Of a stretch of DNA of 64,000 nucleotides, positions 46,307 to 57,138 are shown in pieces. The stretch's first letter is position 1. Each line of letters opens with the position of its first letter. The translations under genes were made by a program, and so were the position numbers. This DNA is from Beta vulgaris subsp. vulgaris. Taxonomy: Eukaryota > Streptophyta > Magnoliopsida > Caryophyllales > Amaranthaceae. The DNA lies in contig NC_079209.1 in NCBI RefSeq assembly GCF_026745355.1, forward strand, positions 45,345,556 through 45,409,555, read 5' to 3'. The notes under the pieces were generated by a model. That model was not told the origin of the DNA and searched no databases. It worked only from the letters and a program-made list of their open reading frames with translations.

Positions 46307-47784
46307 TAGATAGCTATACTTACGTTTATCAAAAATTACTAAATGAGACGGTCTAATTTTAATATAAAAGTAGACCTAGTCACTAAATAGATTAAACGAG
46401 TCACCAAAAAAAATTAACCTAGTCACTATTAGACTTATTCTTTTTTTACTATTGAGCTTACCATTGCCTAATTTTAATTTAAAAATAGACGATCTCTTAC
46501 AAGACAAACTCTACGTTTATTATCTAGTTTTATTTTTTTATATACTTAATATTATCTCCAAGATTCCTTGTAAATCATCAAGTATTATCTTTTGTAACAA
46601 CTTGTTCATATCTACTACTTAACATAGCTACTATAAGTTGTATAAATATCCCTACCAGAAGTGATGTTAATCATTAAGCTTTGCTAATCTTCACAGTTTG
46701 ATCACTACATTATCATGGATGGTTCTTTATAATGGAAGCAAACTTTGATATCACAAGTTGTTTCGATGAGCATTTTATGTTATTGCGATCATATTATAAA
46801 TGGATCATTATTCAACAAATAATACTAGTTACATATTCCATAAATGGTGTACGATGGTGCAATGAAAGCAGTGGTTGCCTATGGGAACTAAACTTTTACG
46901 TCTATTTATCGGACATAACTACATGAGTGGACTACCCACTTCTAATAAATTATAAATAAATAATTGTTGATAATGTTGAATTGAATTCCGCTTTATAATA
47001 AATTCAATTATTAGTGGGTGAATTACCCACTAGGTCAACCGAAATTTATTCTAATTAATCTCATTTGCATGACCTTAGAGAGGTGGCTAAATACCTTGAT
47101 CATACATAAGGATAGAAGTGAGAATGTTGTTGCTTATTATCTCGCAAAGCAAGGCTTATAGATGAGTTTTGAGTTTTTAGCATGGTTGTAATGGGCCTCA
47201 GTTGATCTTGGTTGATGATGTTTGCTTCACTTAACTCCTCCTTGACAGATAATTGCTTTCTTTCATAATTCGGCCTCACAATTGTAATTGCTTACTTTGA
47301 AGACATTACTAATAATAAATGCCTCATAATTATCAAAAATAAAAATATGAATGGTTTATTGTAATCGATTCATATATTTAAGTTAGGATATGTTCTTTTC
47401 ACCCTAATTAAACTTTTGTTTTTCATTTATTTAATGAAATTTTCCTAAATTTATGAACTTTTCTCATTTTTTCAGAAATTGTCTTAATTTTTCTTATTTA
47501 GTTTCTTTATGAACTTTCCTTAATTTTTCTTAATTTTCCAAAAAAAAAATCTTCTTATTTGAAAATTTTCTCTTTTGATTCTTCTAAACTTCTTTATTGT
47601 TTCAGAAAAATAAGCAAAAATAAGGTAAAGATAACAAGCTAAGAATTGTTTTCTAGTAGACTCATGTACTTGTGATTTTATGGTGTAAACATCTTGATAT
47701 GAATACAAAGCATAATTTACTATACATATATCGAATTTTGGTTCCTGATAAGGAATCGATTTATCAAAATATGGTACTTGTTTG
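46307..47784. other. Unassigned AT-rich sequence
   Basis: 46335-46515 is a dispersed repeat with GAGACGGTCTAATTTTAAT near its left edge and an inverted GACGATCTCTTACAAGACAA near its right, related to 11790-11880; it may be a small inverted-repeat element. The rest, including short ORFs at 46732 and 47520, shows no coding signal. 47400-47560 is T-rich with repeated TGAACTTTTC-like phrases. Confidence 0.45.
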
Positions 47785-47939
47785 TGCTAGATTTAATTAA
47801 ACTTGTCAATTGGATCTCTTATCATTGTTCAATATTTATATTATACAACCTAAGGATAGTCTTAGTCATATTAGAAAATCTACCTAGATTAGTGTTATAA
47901 GAGCAAAATATATCCTATAGAATATTATATTCTATTACA
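47785..47939 (-). repeat. 3' LTR of the old Copia element
   Basis: About 155 bp, TGCTAGATTT...TATTACA. Clearly homologous to 55224-55386 with roughly 15-20 differences by eye. Confidence 0.82.
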
Positions 47940-48794
47940 ACCCAGCAGACATACTCATAACGGGGGAAGGGTGCACGCTAAGACTCCAATCTCATGTAAC
48001 CTGCTATATAGCTTTGTCCCTTTGTAGGAAAACTTGATTGCTTTTTTTGTGAGTAAAAATCCACATACAATAAAAAATATTCACCCCCGGAGGCCTAGGT
48101 ACTAATTTCCATGTCCCTTTATTAATAAGAGCACTATATTCATCATTCATCGCAACATTCCAATTAGGATCGGTCAAGGCTAATTTATGTGACTTGGGAA
48201 TAGGAGAGCATCCGTATTTGAGACCGTGCTTAATAATTTCAGATTGAGAATTGGTCTACATAGAGTGAGGAGACGGAGGGGCGGGCACGTGGGCTGAATT
48301 TGAGGAAGGTCGCGCAAATGAGGGGGACTATAGCGTGGTTGGGCCGGAGACGAGGCTTAGGAGCGCACAGGAGGAGTGCATGGATCTGGTCCTGAGGTTT
48401 ACGAAGACAGATGTGAAGGGGAGTTGATTTAGGCTGGGGACCGAAAAGGCTTAGTATGGGAAGAAGGGGGGTTTGCTAGAGGGGAAGGGATGTGGGCACG
48501 GGTCACCACTGCTGGGCCAGGCCCAGAAAAATTATGGTGTGGCCAAGAAGGATATAAAAGTGGGCTAGGTATTGTTTCGTCAAGGAAAGTTAATCCCATG
48601 GCCTATATTGGCAAAAGGAAAGGTTTGTTGATCGAGGGTGATATGTCTAAAGATGATGTTTTATTTGTTGGAAGAGCAAGACAGCGGTATCCCCGGTGAT
48701 GGGAGGGATACCTCAAAATATACCAAGGAATGGACTAGGGAGCCAATTTATGTGGAGCGATAAGTTAGGAAAACAAAGACATTCAAACACCAAA
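47940..48794 (-). pseudogene. Copia RT start and polyprotein tail remnant
   Basis: Minus-strand translation gives the integrase/RT linker (GYPSHHRGYRCLALP near 48710-48665), the RVT_2 start (LALTDPNWNVAMNDEYSALI near 48190-48130, then WKLVPRPPG) and, soon after, a polyprotein end next to the LTR. The bulk of RT and RNase H, over 300 codons in related elements, is missing, so a large internal deletion has occurred. G-rich plus-strand text at 48250-48480 is the reverse of a Pro-rich linker. Confidence 0.72.
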
Positions 48795-49827
48795 CACTAG
48801 TAGAATAAATGCTTATTGTTGCGGTTAGGGCTGGCAATGAGTTGAGACAGCTCGCGAGCTACTCGAACTCGGCTCGTTCAAAGCTCGGTCAAAGCTCGAC
48901 TCGAGAGCTCGAACTCGACTCGATAGGCTAACGAGTCGAGTCGAGCAACTCAATACTCGACTCAAGAAACTCGTGAGATACTTGATAAAATTTTATATAT
49001 ATATATACTTCTAATTTTTTAAGAAATTTTAACTTTATTTTTTTCTATAAAAATACTTTTAAAGAATTTCTTCTATAAAAAATAGAACTATATCAAATGA
49101 CCAAAAAGCTTGAAACGAGTTCGAGTTCGAGCTTGAAAATTTGAAACTCGCGAGTTTTCGAGTCGAGTCGAGTTTGAGTATGAGTTTTCGAGTTCGAGTC
49201 GAGATTAGTCAAACTCAAGCTCGACTCGCATCATTGCCAGCCCTAGTTGCGGTCCTTAAGTGGCCTATTGCGGTGGTTTTTGGCGCGCAACAATTAAGGG
49301 GGAAGTAAAAGGTAATTATTATATTACTGCGATTTTAAGTACTAATGAAACCCTAATGACCCTATTGATGCGGTTTCGAGAAGGAACCGCAACAATAGCT
49401 TAAAATAATATTTTTTTATATTATTTAATATATTGTTGCGGTTTTTTCCAGAAACCGCAGCAATATGTTCAATTAAGGGGGCAGCAAAGGGTAACTATTA
49501 TATTGTTGTGATTTTAAATATTAATGAAACCCTATTGACCCTATTGCTGCGATTTTGAGAAGGAATCGCAACAATAGCTTTAAATAATTTTTATCATTTT
49601 AATATATTGCTACGGTTTTTTCCAGAAATCGCAGCAATATGTTCGGTGTAATAGTTAAAAGATTTTTTTAAAAAATCCTTTAAAACCATATTGTTGCGGT
49701 TTTCGGTCGAAACCGCAGCTATATGGTTATTTTATATTTTTCCATTTCTTTTTACGTGATATTTCGCTGCGTATGGGTAAAACCGCAACATATATCCCCG
49801 CAGCAATAAGCCATTATTCTACTAGTG
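48795..49827. mobile_element. Non-autonomous CACTA (MITE-like), about 1.0 kb
   Basis: Left end CACTAGTAGAATAAATGCTT and right end AAGCCATTATTCTACTAGTG (inverted, two or three differences). Subterminal GTTGCGGTTTT / AACCGCAACAATA motifs occur in both orientations. It holds a 420-bp hAT MITE. A perfect 3-bp TSD is not evident (AAA / AAT). Instead, the flanks are an ~80-bp duplicated piece of the Copia integrase gene. Different family from the 10.7-kb CACTA, with different terminal and subterminal sequence. Confidence 0.88.
48826..49245. mobile_element. 420-bp hAT-type MITE, TSD GTTGCGGT
   Basis: Ends TAGGGCTGGCAATGA and its exact inverse TCATTGCCAGCCCTA. An exact 8-bp duplication GTTGCGGT lies at 48818-48825 and 49246-49253. 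The arms are rich in CTCGAACTCG / CGAGTTCGAG repeats and can form a long hairpin. It sits in a subterminal repeat of the CACTA MITE. Confidence 0.93.
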
Positions 49828-51265
49828 AATATATACAAGGAGTGGATTGGGGAGCAAATTTATGTGGAACTATAGCTGATAAGATAGGAAAACAAAGACA
49901 TCCAAACACTCGAATTTGATCATAAGAAGGTATTTTCCCCAACAAAAGTTCAATTGGAGTTATGTTCGGAATTACTTTTTTTTTTTTTGCAATTCAAGGC
50001 AACTATTCATATACAAAAAAAAAAGAATAATGGTATTTTAGTTACAAGCAAACTCTAAACAATCAAGAGCAACAGCTCTACACAACAACTAAACCTCAAC
50101 CAACATAATACTACACAAGGGCAACCTATGACATACCCTACTGGACTAAAAATTCTTCTTTCCTTCTCGTTATAGTCGCAAGCAACTTGAAAGATAACTT
50201 GCTTGATCAGGATCTGAGGAGCAATGCAAGTATTAGTGAAGATTTTACTATTTCTTTGGCTCCAAATAGCACGAAGAGCTTCATAAAACATCATAACAGA
50301 AATTTCTGATCTCAAACTCCTTCCATGAGCTTTTCTGCTAGCCAATCTGCATTGTGTTTCAAAAGAGGCTACACGTCTAATTATACCAATGTGCTAAAGC
50401 AATCCTTTCAAAACTTCAGCTGAGTAACTACATTCAAAGAAAATATATTAAACAGATTCATTATCATCAGCACAAAGGCAGCACTGCAAGCGACTATTGA
50501 CATTCCATATATTGATTTTGTTAGTAGTAGCCATACGATTTTGAATTGCTAACCACAACATAAACTTGCTTTATTATTGCAAATCAGCCTTCTCCATTCC
50601 ATACACTTCCCCGAATTACAGAGTAAGATTTTTTTATACTAAACGTACCATTATGCATCACAGCCTCCCAATTCCCCACCAAATCAAGAAGATCTCTTGA
50701 GTTGATGATTTTTATCAAAATCCAAGACATGTTGTTAGGAAGGGCTTTTATAGGTAAGAGATTGACAAGATAGGTAGTTGTTTCAAGAGATTCAACCCAA
50801 TAAGGAAGGAAAATGAAGCATGACATAAAAAGACTTTGGGACATATTATTTAATATTTTGATCATGCGCTCAAATTTTACATTTTGAGAGTATGTATGTG
50901 GACAAGAAAATCTGAAAAGTATCCCATGTTGAGAACAAAATAATTTAAAAGGTGTATTATCAAATTCCATCCCATGGTCACATTGGAAAGTTTTAATGGC
51001 GTTCGAGTTGAGTGTGAATATAGTATTGGAAATTCATGCAAGATCGGCACACCCCATATTTGAATTTAAGAGGAATATTCCAGAAATAATGGGTAAAATC
51101 ATCTAATAACACTAAATAATATTTGTGACCTTGAGAACTGCGAATAGAATAGGTCCACAAATTAGCATGAATAATATCAAAAGTAAAAATTGTAGTACTA
51201 TTAGATGTATGAAATGGTAAACGAAGATGTTTGCCAACATGACAAGAATTGCAAAAATCAGAAGT
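49828..51265 (-). pseudogene. Copia integrase, in two pieces
   Basis: 51265-50734 reads FCNSCHVGKHLRLPFH (zinc region), then HKYYLVLLDDFTHYFW, then HGILFRFSCPHTYSQN. 49970-49828 reads TPIELLLGKIPSYDQIRVFG, CLCFPIL and FAPQSTPC. The LINE separates them. Stops and a frameshift near 50980 break the core. The Glu-bearing segment reads QNVKFERM, where Glu is still present. Confidence 0.82.
49976..50733 (-). mobile_element. 5'-truncated LINE (L1-type) 3' end
   Basis: Minus strand carries a zf-RVT-type region (SWILIKIINSRDLLDLVGNW, NGTFSIKKSYSVIRG near 50720-50600, then YEALRAIWSQRNSKIF near 50290) followed by a 3' UTR and an A-tail, seen as T at 49976-49988. It interrupts the Copia integrase: the frame LLPIKALPN on one side resumes as ITPIELLLGK on the other. 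A degraded TSD (CC(T/G)AACA) is possible. Confidence 0.85.
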
Positions 51266-51270
51266 AGGGT

Positions 51271-53444
51271 TGTAACAGCCCGCACTTCCGAGCTGCTAGC
51301 TAATCATACTTACCATTCATAAAACTTAATTAACACTTAATAACCTCGAATTACATTCATTATATTGCAGCGGAACAAACCCTATGAAGCGATCCTGGAC
51401 CTGTGGGTCAAGGCCCACAACAAATTATCCTCAATAACCAAATAACATATTACATAATACCTTACTCGATTTCCCAAGACAATATAATACTTAAACATCA
51501 TATAAGAACTTAATATTCAACAACTTATATTCTAAATATAACTTTGAATCTAATTTAATTTCCATCTCTTAACTGAAAACTCTTTCTCTTCATTCATTCC
51601 GAAACCCGAACATCCACCTGCAAATTACAGAAGAAAATACAAAACAAAAACAAAACTAAAATGAGCGAAAACTCAGTAACTTTACTTCAGCCCGTCAAAA
51701 GGGTTTTGGTTTGTGAACATTTTTTATATCAGAAACAACTTGGTAATTGTTCGGAAATAAGTCATCTTTTAAATATAACGCTGGCATAGCTTAATCACAT
51801 TACATAAATCGCTGGCAAGTACAGGCTTATAACATAACTTAACGTAATATTTGACCTTATCTAGTCTTAACTCATATACGAATCATTTTACTCCAGCTGT
51901 ACCTTGCCCACTATTCATCTCAGTTCATAATTAACTAAGCCAGCTAAAACCATTTCGAAAACATTTTCTCATTATCATACTCAAATCACATTTCTAGAAT
52001 ACTTTATAGTTTCCGAATAATTCCAATGACTAAATGAAAAATACTTTATATTGATCAATATAATTTTATAACTCACATATGTAAATGCATCTATAACCAT
52101 GGCCATGACTATAAACGATATACGAAATTAAAAATACTATTCAACAAATATACGGTCATGTAAATACTTTTTTGCTGAACATAAAGGTTACCTCGATACG
52201 ATAATCACTTTAAGATAAATTTAAGAACAATAAACGAAACCTCCACGCATCATAATTCAATCTCCAAATCCAGCTTGAACTCCACAATAATCACCTCCAC
52301 AAAAATAGCATAATTAACTACGATTCCCAAATTAATCTCATTCAATTACCATCTTTCAAAGAGATAACAATTAACTTAACATGCCCACAATAACAATTAT
52401 TAATTATATTAACCAACATCGACATGATTCCAAAATCATGATTCCAATTTCTGAATCCTCATCTTAACCAACTGATTATACATGTCTCAAATTCATAATT
52501 CTGCACCTACTTGCTCATACAATAATATCCAATAAAATTTCAGCTCACAACCTATATAAAACTAAGAACCTTATTAACTACTTCTACACATCAGATTTTA
52601 ACAAAACATGAAAGAAGCCATAAGTCTTAAAAATAGTATTTCTTTGATTATCAAGTTTCATAACACATCTCAATATATTACAAGATAAAAGATTCAATCT
52701 TTAATAACAACAACCCAAATAATACCAATTTAAATCTCATAATCTGATTTTTCCAACTCAATAACAAATTCAACTATACTTATAAAAATCAGAACCCTTA
52801 TTAACATATAAATTAGATTGAACTTGATGAAATAAGACTTAACCATAAATTATACCTTCCCTAGAAATCAGAACTGGCAGAGCTTAATAAGAATGACAAC
52901 ATCGACATAATTCCGACGAAGCTACAGCAGCAACGACGGCGTCAGAGCACCAACCGGACATCAACAACAATACCGAAGCAGAGGAGAGAGAAAATTGGAC
53001 TTTAAAGAACCAACAACAACAACTGTGGCAGCACCGCTAGAACAACAGCAGCAGCGCGACGACGACGGCAATAAGTCCAGCCGTCATTCGTCGGTGGGGT
53101 ATCGGCAGGACCCGCGAAAGAAAGAGAGAGAATTAGGGTTTTGGGGTTTTGAGTGAAGAAGGAAGCTAAGGGTTTTATTTGTCAAAGAAGATATGAGAAG
53201 TTGACAGCAATGTAATTGTGGCTACTCCTTATTAAGCCACGAAATAACAAATGGGTTTTCTTTTTATTTTTCTTTTTAAACTTAAAGTCATTTACTAAAT
53301 ATAAAAATATTTGATAAAATTCACACCATCATAATTAGATTTCAAATAAAAATTCTTAATAATCTCTGTTTGATATAAAGCTTAGTTAAATTAATAAACA
53401 TAATTATTTAATTTAAAACATGCTTAAAAATACGGGTTGTTACA
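51271..53444. repeat. Solo LTR, about 2.2 kb, TSD AGGGT
   Basis: Starts TGTAACAGCCCGCAC and ends ATACGGGTTGTTACA. AGGGT is duplicated at 51266-51270 and 53445-53449. Length and ends fit a Gypsy LTR, but internal sequence differs from the 6597/29943 family. It has no coding content; 52900-53080 is GC-richer with CAGCAGCGACGACG-like trinucleotide repeats. The interrupted Copia frame resumes on both sides. Confidence 0.93.
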
Positions 53445-53449
53445 AGGGT

Positions 53450-55223
53450 CCTTATTACAAGAAATTAAATCTCTAGACCTAAGAAAGCTTAAAACTTGTA
53501 ATCCTAGATGCCCAAGACGACTATGCTAGGTTGTGGATGAGGAAGTCGTGAAGGCGGTGGCAAGACAGGTACATGGTGAAGTGTCTATGACAGGATGTAG
53601 CTCCCCCGAACTATTGCATATGGCTATGATATTCCCCGTGCGAAGGTCCTTCACAAAAAAAAAACTAAGCATCAAATTATATTCAAGCATTTTTATCAAT
53701 GGTGAATTTACGGACATAGTTAAGATTTTTTATGATATGTGGAGCAAATAGGACGTCACAGAGGGTTAACGGTGGATAAGGGGAGGGTAGAGTTGACTGA
53801 CCATAAGCAAGAATAGGAATGCGATGACCATTACAAACTATAGTATGGTTATTGGCGCTCAAATTAAAAAGGGGCATAAGAGTACATGAAGAATTAGTTA
53901 TATGAGTTGCCGCACCAGAATCCATGTACCAAGAGTTGCCTTGCGGCAAAGTTATAATGGCAAACGAATTGCCTAATTCAGTGGGGGTCATCAATAGCCC
54001 AAAATCAGAATAACTGGCTGAATAGGCCTGTTGTGCCAACTGGATCGGACGCTGGGCTGGCGGGCCATACGTTGGCTGGGTAGGCATGTGGTACTGGCAG
54101 GCTGGGCCTGCTGAGGATATGAGAATGGGGCCTAGGCGGCTAGGCCTAGGTGGGATTAACCTACTATTGTGGGTTGGGCCAGGCTGCTACTGGCCAACCT
54201 AGTTGGGGGAGCAGCTTGCTACTGCTGGGAGTTATTATAACTCGGCTGTTTTTGGGTGTGATTGCCTCGACCCTGCCCTGTCGCGGCCTTGGCGGCCACC
54301 ACAACCACCCCCACAAGAACAATCTCGGTGGCCTCCAGATGGATGAGAATTATGTTGCGACGGCGCGAAGGCGTCTGGCGGTTGACTGATGGTGTTTTGA
54401 ATTTTGTTTTGTTTAATCACTCGAACGTTGCATTTCTTCAACAAGACGACGAGATCTGGTAAAAAAAAAAAAGACAAGATCTTGTTGTTTTAAAAGTGGG
54501 GAGGGGCTTACTTTGGTTAATCACGGATGCACGACATCAACATCTGTGTTAAAAAGGCCATTAACAAGGTGCAATACTAAGTTTTGCTCGTAAACCGCAT
54601 GATCAACATTGGACAATTGATATTTAAGATTTTTTAATTTCTGACAACAGGAGGAGATATCAGAAAAATGTGATAAATGAAGGTTGTTGAATTGGTTCTC
54701 AAGATATACGGCCCTAGTTGCTTTGTTAAGTTGGAAAATTGCCTTCAATTAATCCTATGCCTGTTGTGCTTTATCACGACGACTCAAAACAGTTTGTAGG
54801 AGATCAATATCAATTGTTCCATAAAGCCATTGCTTGAGCACCAAGTCAAGTCGATTCCACAGTGCATAAGTGATGTCGGTTGGATGAGTGATGGTAGGAT
54901 CGTTGTGATCTAAAACATATGGACATTGTACTCAAATAACTCAACCTGATTCGAGTGCACTTTCTCACGATCAAGGATTAAAGGTATGAAATTTTCGATG
55001 TTGTTGACAGAGAGAGTGGGTTGGAATTTGTTTAAGGAGATGGTGGAGATGGTTGGGCTGATCGGCTTTCGTCATAATAAAAGACGAGGTGAGAGGGAGA
55101 GGGAAAGGCCAGGTGATTAAGGTGGCAGCAGCTAGGATAGGGCAACAGAAGCTAGTATGCACGACCCTAAGAAAAAACATAAAATTTTGTAAAGAGTAAT
55201 CTAATCCTGAAGCTGTAATATCA
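53450..55223 (-). pseudogene. Copia gag and protease of the old element
   Basis: 55180-54971 and 54748-54521 hold the gag start and UBN2-like capsid (LNKATRAVYLENQFNNLHLS, VLHLVNGLF). 54477-54090 is a Gly/Pro-rich linker. 54087-53683 has the protease active site in SWYMDSGAATHITNS and the pre-integrase segment (VLFAPHIIKNLNYVRKFT). Several stops and frame changes separate the pieces. The closest relative in the window is the Copia at 56872-61769. Confidence 0.85.
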
Positions 55224-55386
55224 TACTAGATTTAACTAAACTTCTCAATCGGATCTCTTATCATTGATCAATATTTATATTATACAACCTAAGGATATTC
55301 TCAGTCGTATTAGGAAACCCATCCAGATTAGTATTTTAAGAACAAAATATATCCTACAAAATATTGTATTTATCAGTTTTATTACA
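55224..55386 (-). repeat. 5' LTR of the old Copia element
   Basis: About 163 bp; the TG start has mutated to TA. On its inner side the element strand reads TATGATATTACAGC, a degenerate Met-tRNA PBS. Confidence 0.8.
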
Positions 55387-56871
55387 AGTCTTCAAGCAAG
55401 ATATAAGTATGGAATTACAAAGGAAAATTGATTTTAATAATCTCACCTTTGACCATTCTGCTCAAAATAGTCCCGATTTCCGATAATCGCAAAATGATCC
55501 CACCTTGATAATTTATCTTCTTATATTAGTCTTTTTTTACCTAAAACCTGTTGAACAGATAAATTATATACATTAAATTCATTCACCCATTTTTCACCAT
55601 CAAGCTCAACCCCCTCATACATTCAAGAGTCTTTCTCTCCACGCCTCGAATCCACCACCACACAACCAATCGACCCACCCCACTGTCACCACCACTCGAA
55701 ATCTCACGCACCCACTATCCTAGAACCTACACCACTCACCCTAAAATCACCCACCACCACCACAATGTACTACCCCATCCCCTCAAAACTCGCCCCACAA
55801 CCCCGATATCAACCAACCAATCGACCCCAGTTACTGTTCCCAGTATAACACTATAAATAAATTAGACAATACCAACACCCAATAATCGAGTCATTTTTCC
55901 GGAGCTGCGGGAGTTTAGAGCATGAAAGAGTAAGAGAGAAAGAAGAGTTGTGGTCAGTGTACGGTGTTGAATTTGACGATGTAAATATAAAATTGAATAA
56001 TGATTGTTTATTTATAGATATAATGGTTAATGGTGATTGAAAACTATCTATTATTGTTGGAGAGAGCGTGTGTTTTATGTGCTTTCTCTTAGGTGTGGTG
56101 GTCGTGGTTGTGGTGCTAGTGGCGGGGAGTTTTGAAGTGGATGATGATTCGAACGCTGGTGATGCACTGATTGAGTGGTGGTAGAATTTGATTGTGGATA
56201 AGTAAGAGTGTGGCCCGGGGTTTAAGAAGGGTGGCAAAGAAACATAAAGTATGGTCTAAGAAGGGCGTTGGTGGCTGGGTTGAGGTGGTATGTTTCGGTG
56301 GAATTGGAAGGGGATGGGTTCGGGAGGGGAGGGCTGCTTGTGGCAGGGGTAGCGCGTTGGTGGTTGGAAGGTGGAGGAGACTTTCGGTGGGTGGATGAGT
56401 GCGTGGTAGTTGAGGGGGGTGTTGCTTTAGTTTCTTTTAGTTAATTGAATAATTAAATTAGTTTGCATATACATATTTACGGTATTAAATAATTAAGTTA
56501 GTTTTTAATTGTATAATTCGAGCATTTTTTAATTATATAATTAGAGTATAGAATTATAGTATTAAACCTACATGTATAGGTTACTAATAGGTAATGACCT
56601 ATTGTGGACAGATATGCCCCAAAGGTGGGCTTATTCTCAAATTATGAAAAATTGAAAACATTCAGAAAACCGCGTGAAGATGGGATTATTGATATCAATT
56701 AATCCATTTACAAATGAAAGTTCTAAATGGTTTTTATAAAAATCCTAATAGAGCATGTTTTACTTAACAATGGGTCCAGCCGTCCAATATTCAACATGAC
56801 CGATATATTTTTTTCATTATATATATGTCTTGTACGTCTCACAGTTGGAGCTAGGCAATGAATTATGTGTG
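55387..56871. other. Unassigned; strand-asymmetric inverted composition
   Basis: 55585-55830 is almost free of G (C/A/T: CCACCACCACAATG-like), while 56085-56415 is almost free of C (G/T-rich: GTGGTGGTCGTGGTTGTGG). The two blocks resemble inverted, highly diverged copies. A 128-codon minus ORF (56237-55851) is Ser/Thr-rich and follows this composition. No recognised gene. Confidence 0.5.
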
Positions 56872-57057
56872 TGTTAGATAATATGAAAATCAGAATGATT
56901 TTCATAGTATATTTTATGTACATATTATTGTGTAACTCCTTTCCATGTTTATAGCCTAGATTATAGCCTAATTACTTGTTGTAATCTTTAGTATCTTTGG
57001 CTAGTATATATTATTAGGTTGTAACAACTTTGCAAATTAAGGAATTATCTTCTTTCA
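56872..57057 (+). repeat. 5' LTR (186 bp)
   Basis: TGTTAG...TTTCA, identical to the 3' LTR apart from single-base differences (for example GATTTT/GTTTTT and TTATAG/TTTTAG) and one G/T deletion. Confidence 0.95.
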
Positions 57058-57074
57058 TGGTATCAGATTCTAGG
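57058..57074 (+). promoter_or_regulatory. Primer-binding site of the younger Copia element
   Basis: TGGTATCAGATTCTAGG directly adjoins the LTR. The first ten bases match the initiator-Met-tRNA PBS; the rest deviates. Confidence 0.88.
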
Positions 57075-57138
57075 GATATTTTCCTCTCTCTTCCGCTACC
57101 CTCTTAGCCGTCCGCCCACCTTCATTCTGTCGGCAGCC

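Larger units (their letters stand above)
47785..55386 (-). mobile_element. Old Ty1/Copia element with nested insertions
   Basis: LTRs at 47785-47939 and 55224-55386 share CTAGATTTAA, GGATCTCTTATCATTG, TATTTATATTATACAACCTA and AAAATATATCCTA in the same order. Between them the minus strand holds gag and protease (55200-53450), integrase (51265-50734, continued at 49970-49828), a short RT start (about 48210-48095) and a polyprotein tail. Most of RT and RNase H is deleted. Insertions are a solo LTR (51271-53444), a LINE (49976-50733) and a CACTA MITE holding a hAT MITE (48795-49827). Flanking TSDs were not identified. Confidence 0.85.

Noticed and set aside
55851..56237. 128-codon minus ORF rich in Ser/Thr
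   Set aside because: Follows the local low-complexity composition; no motif, no neighbours of like frame.
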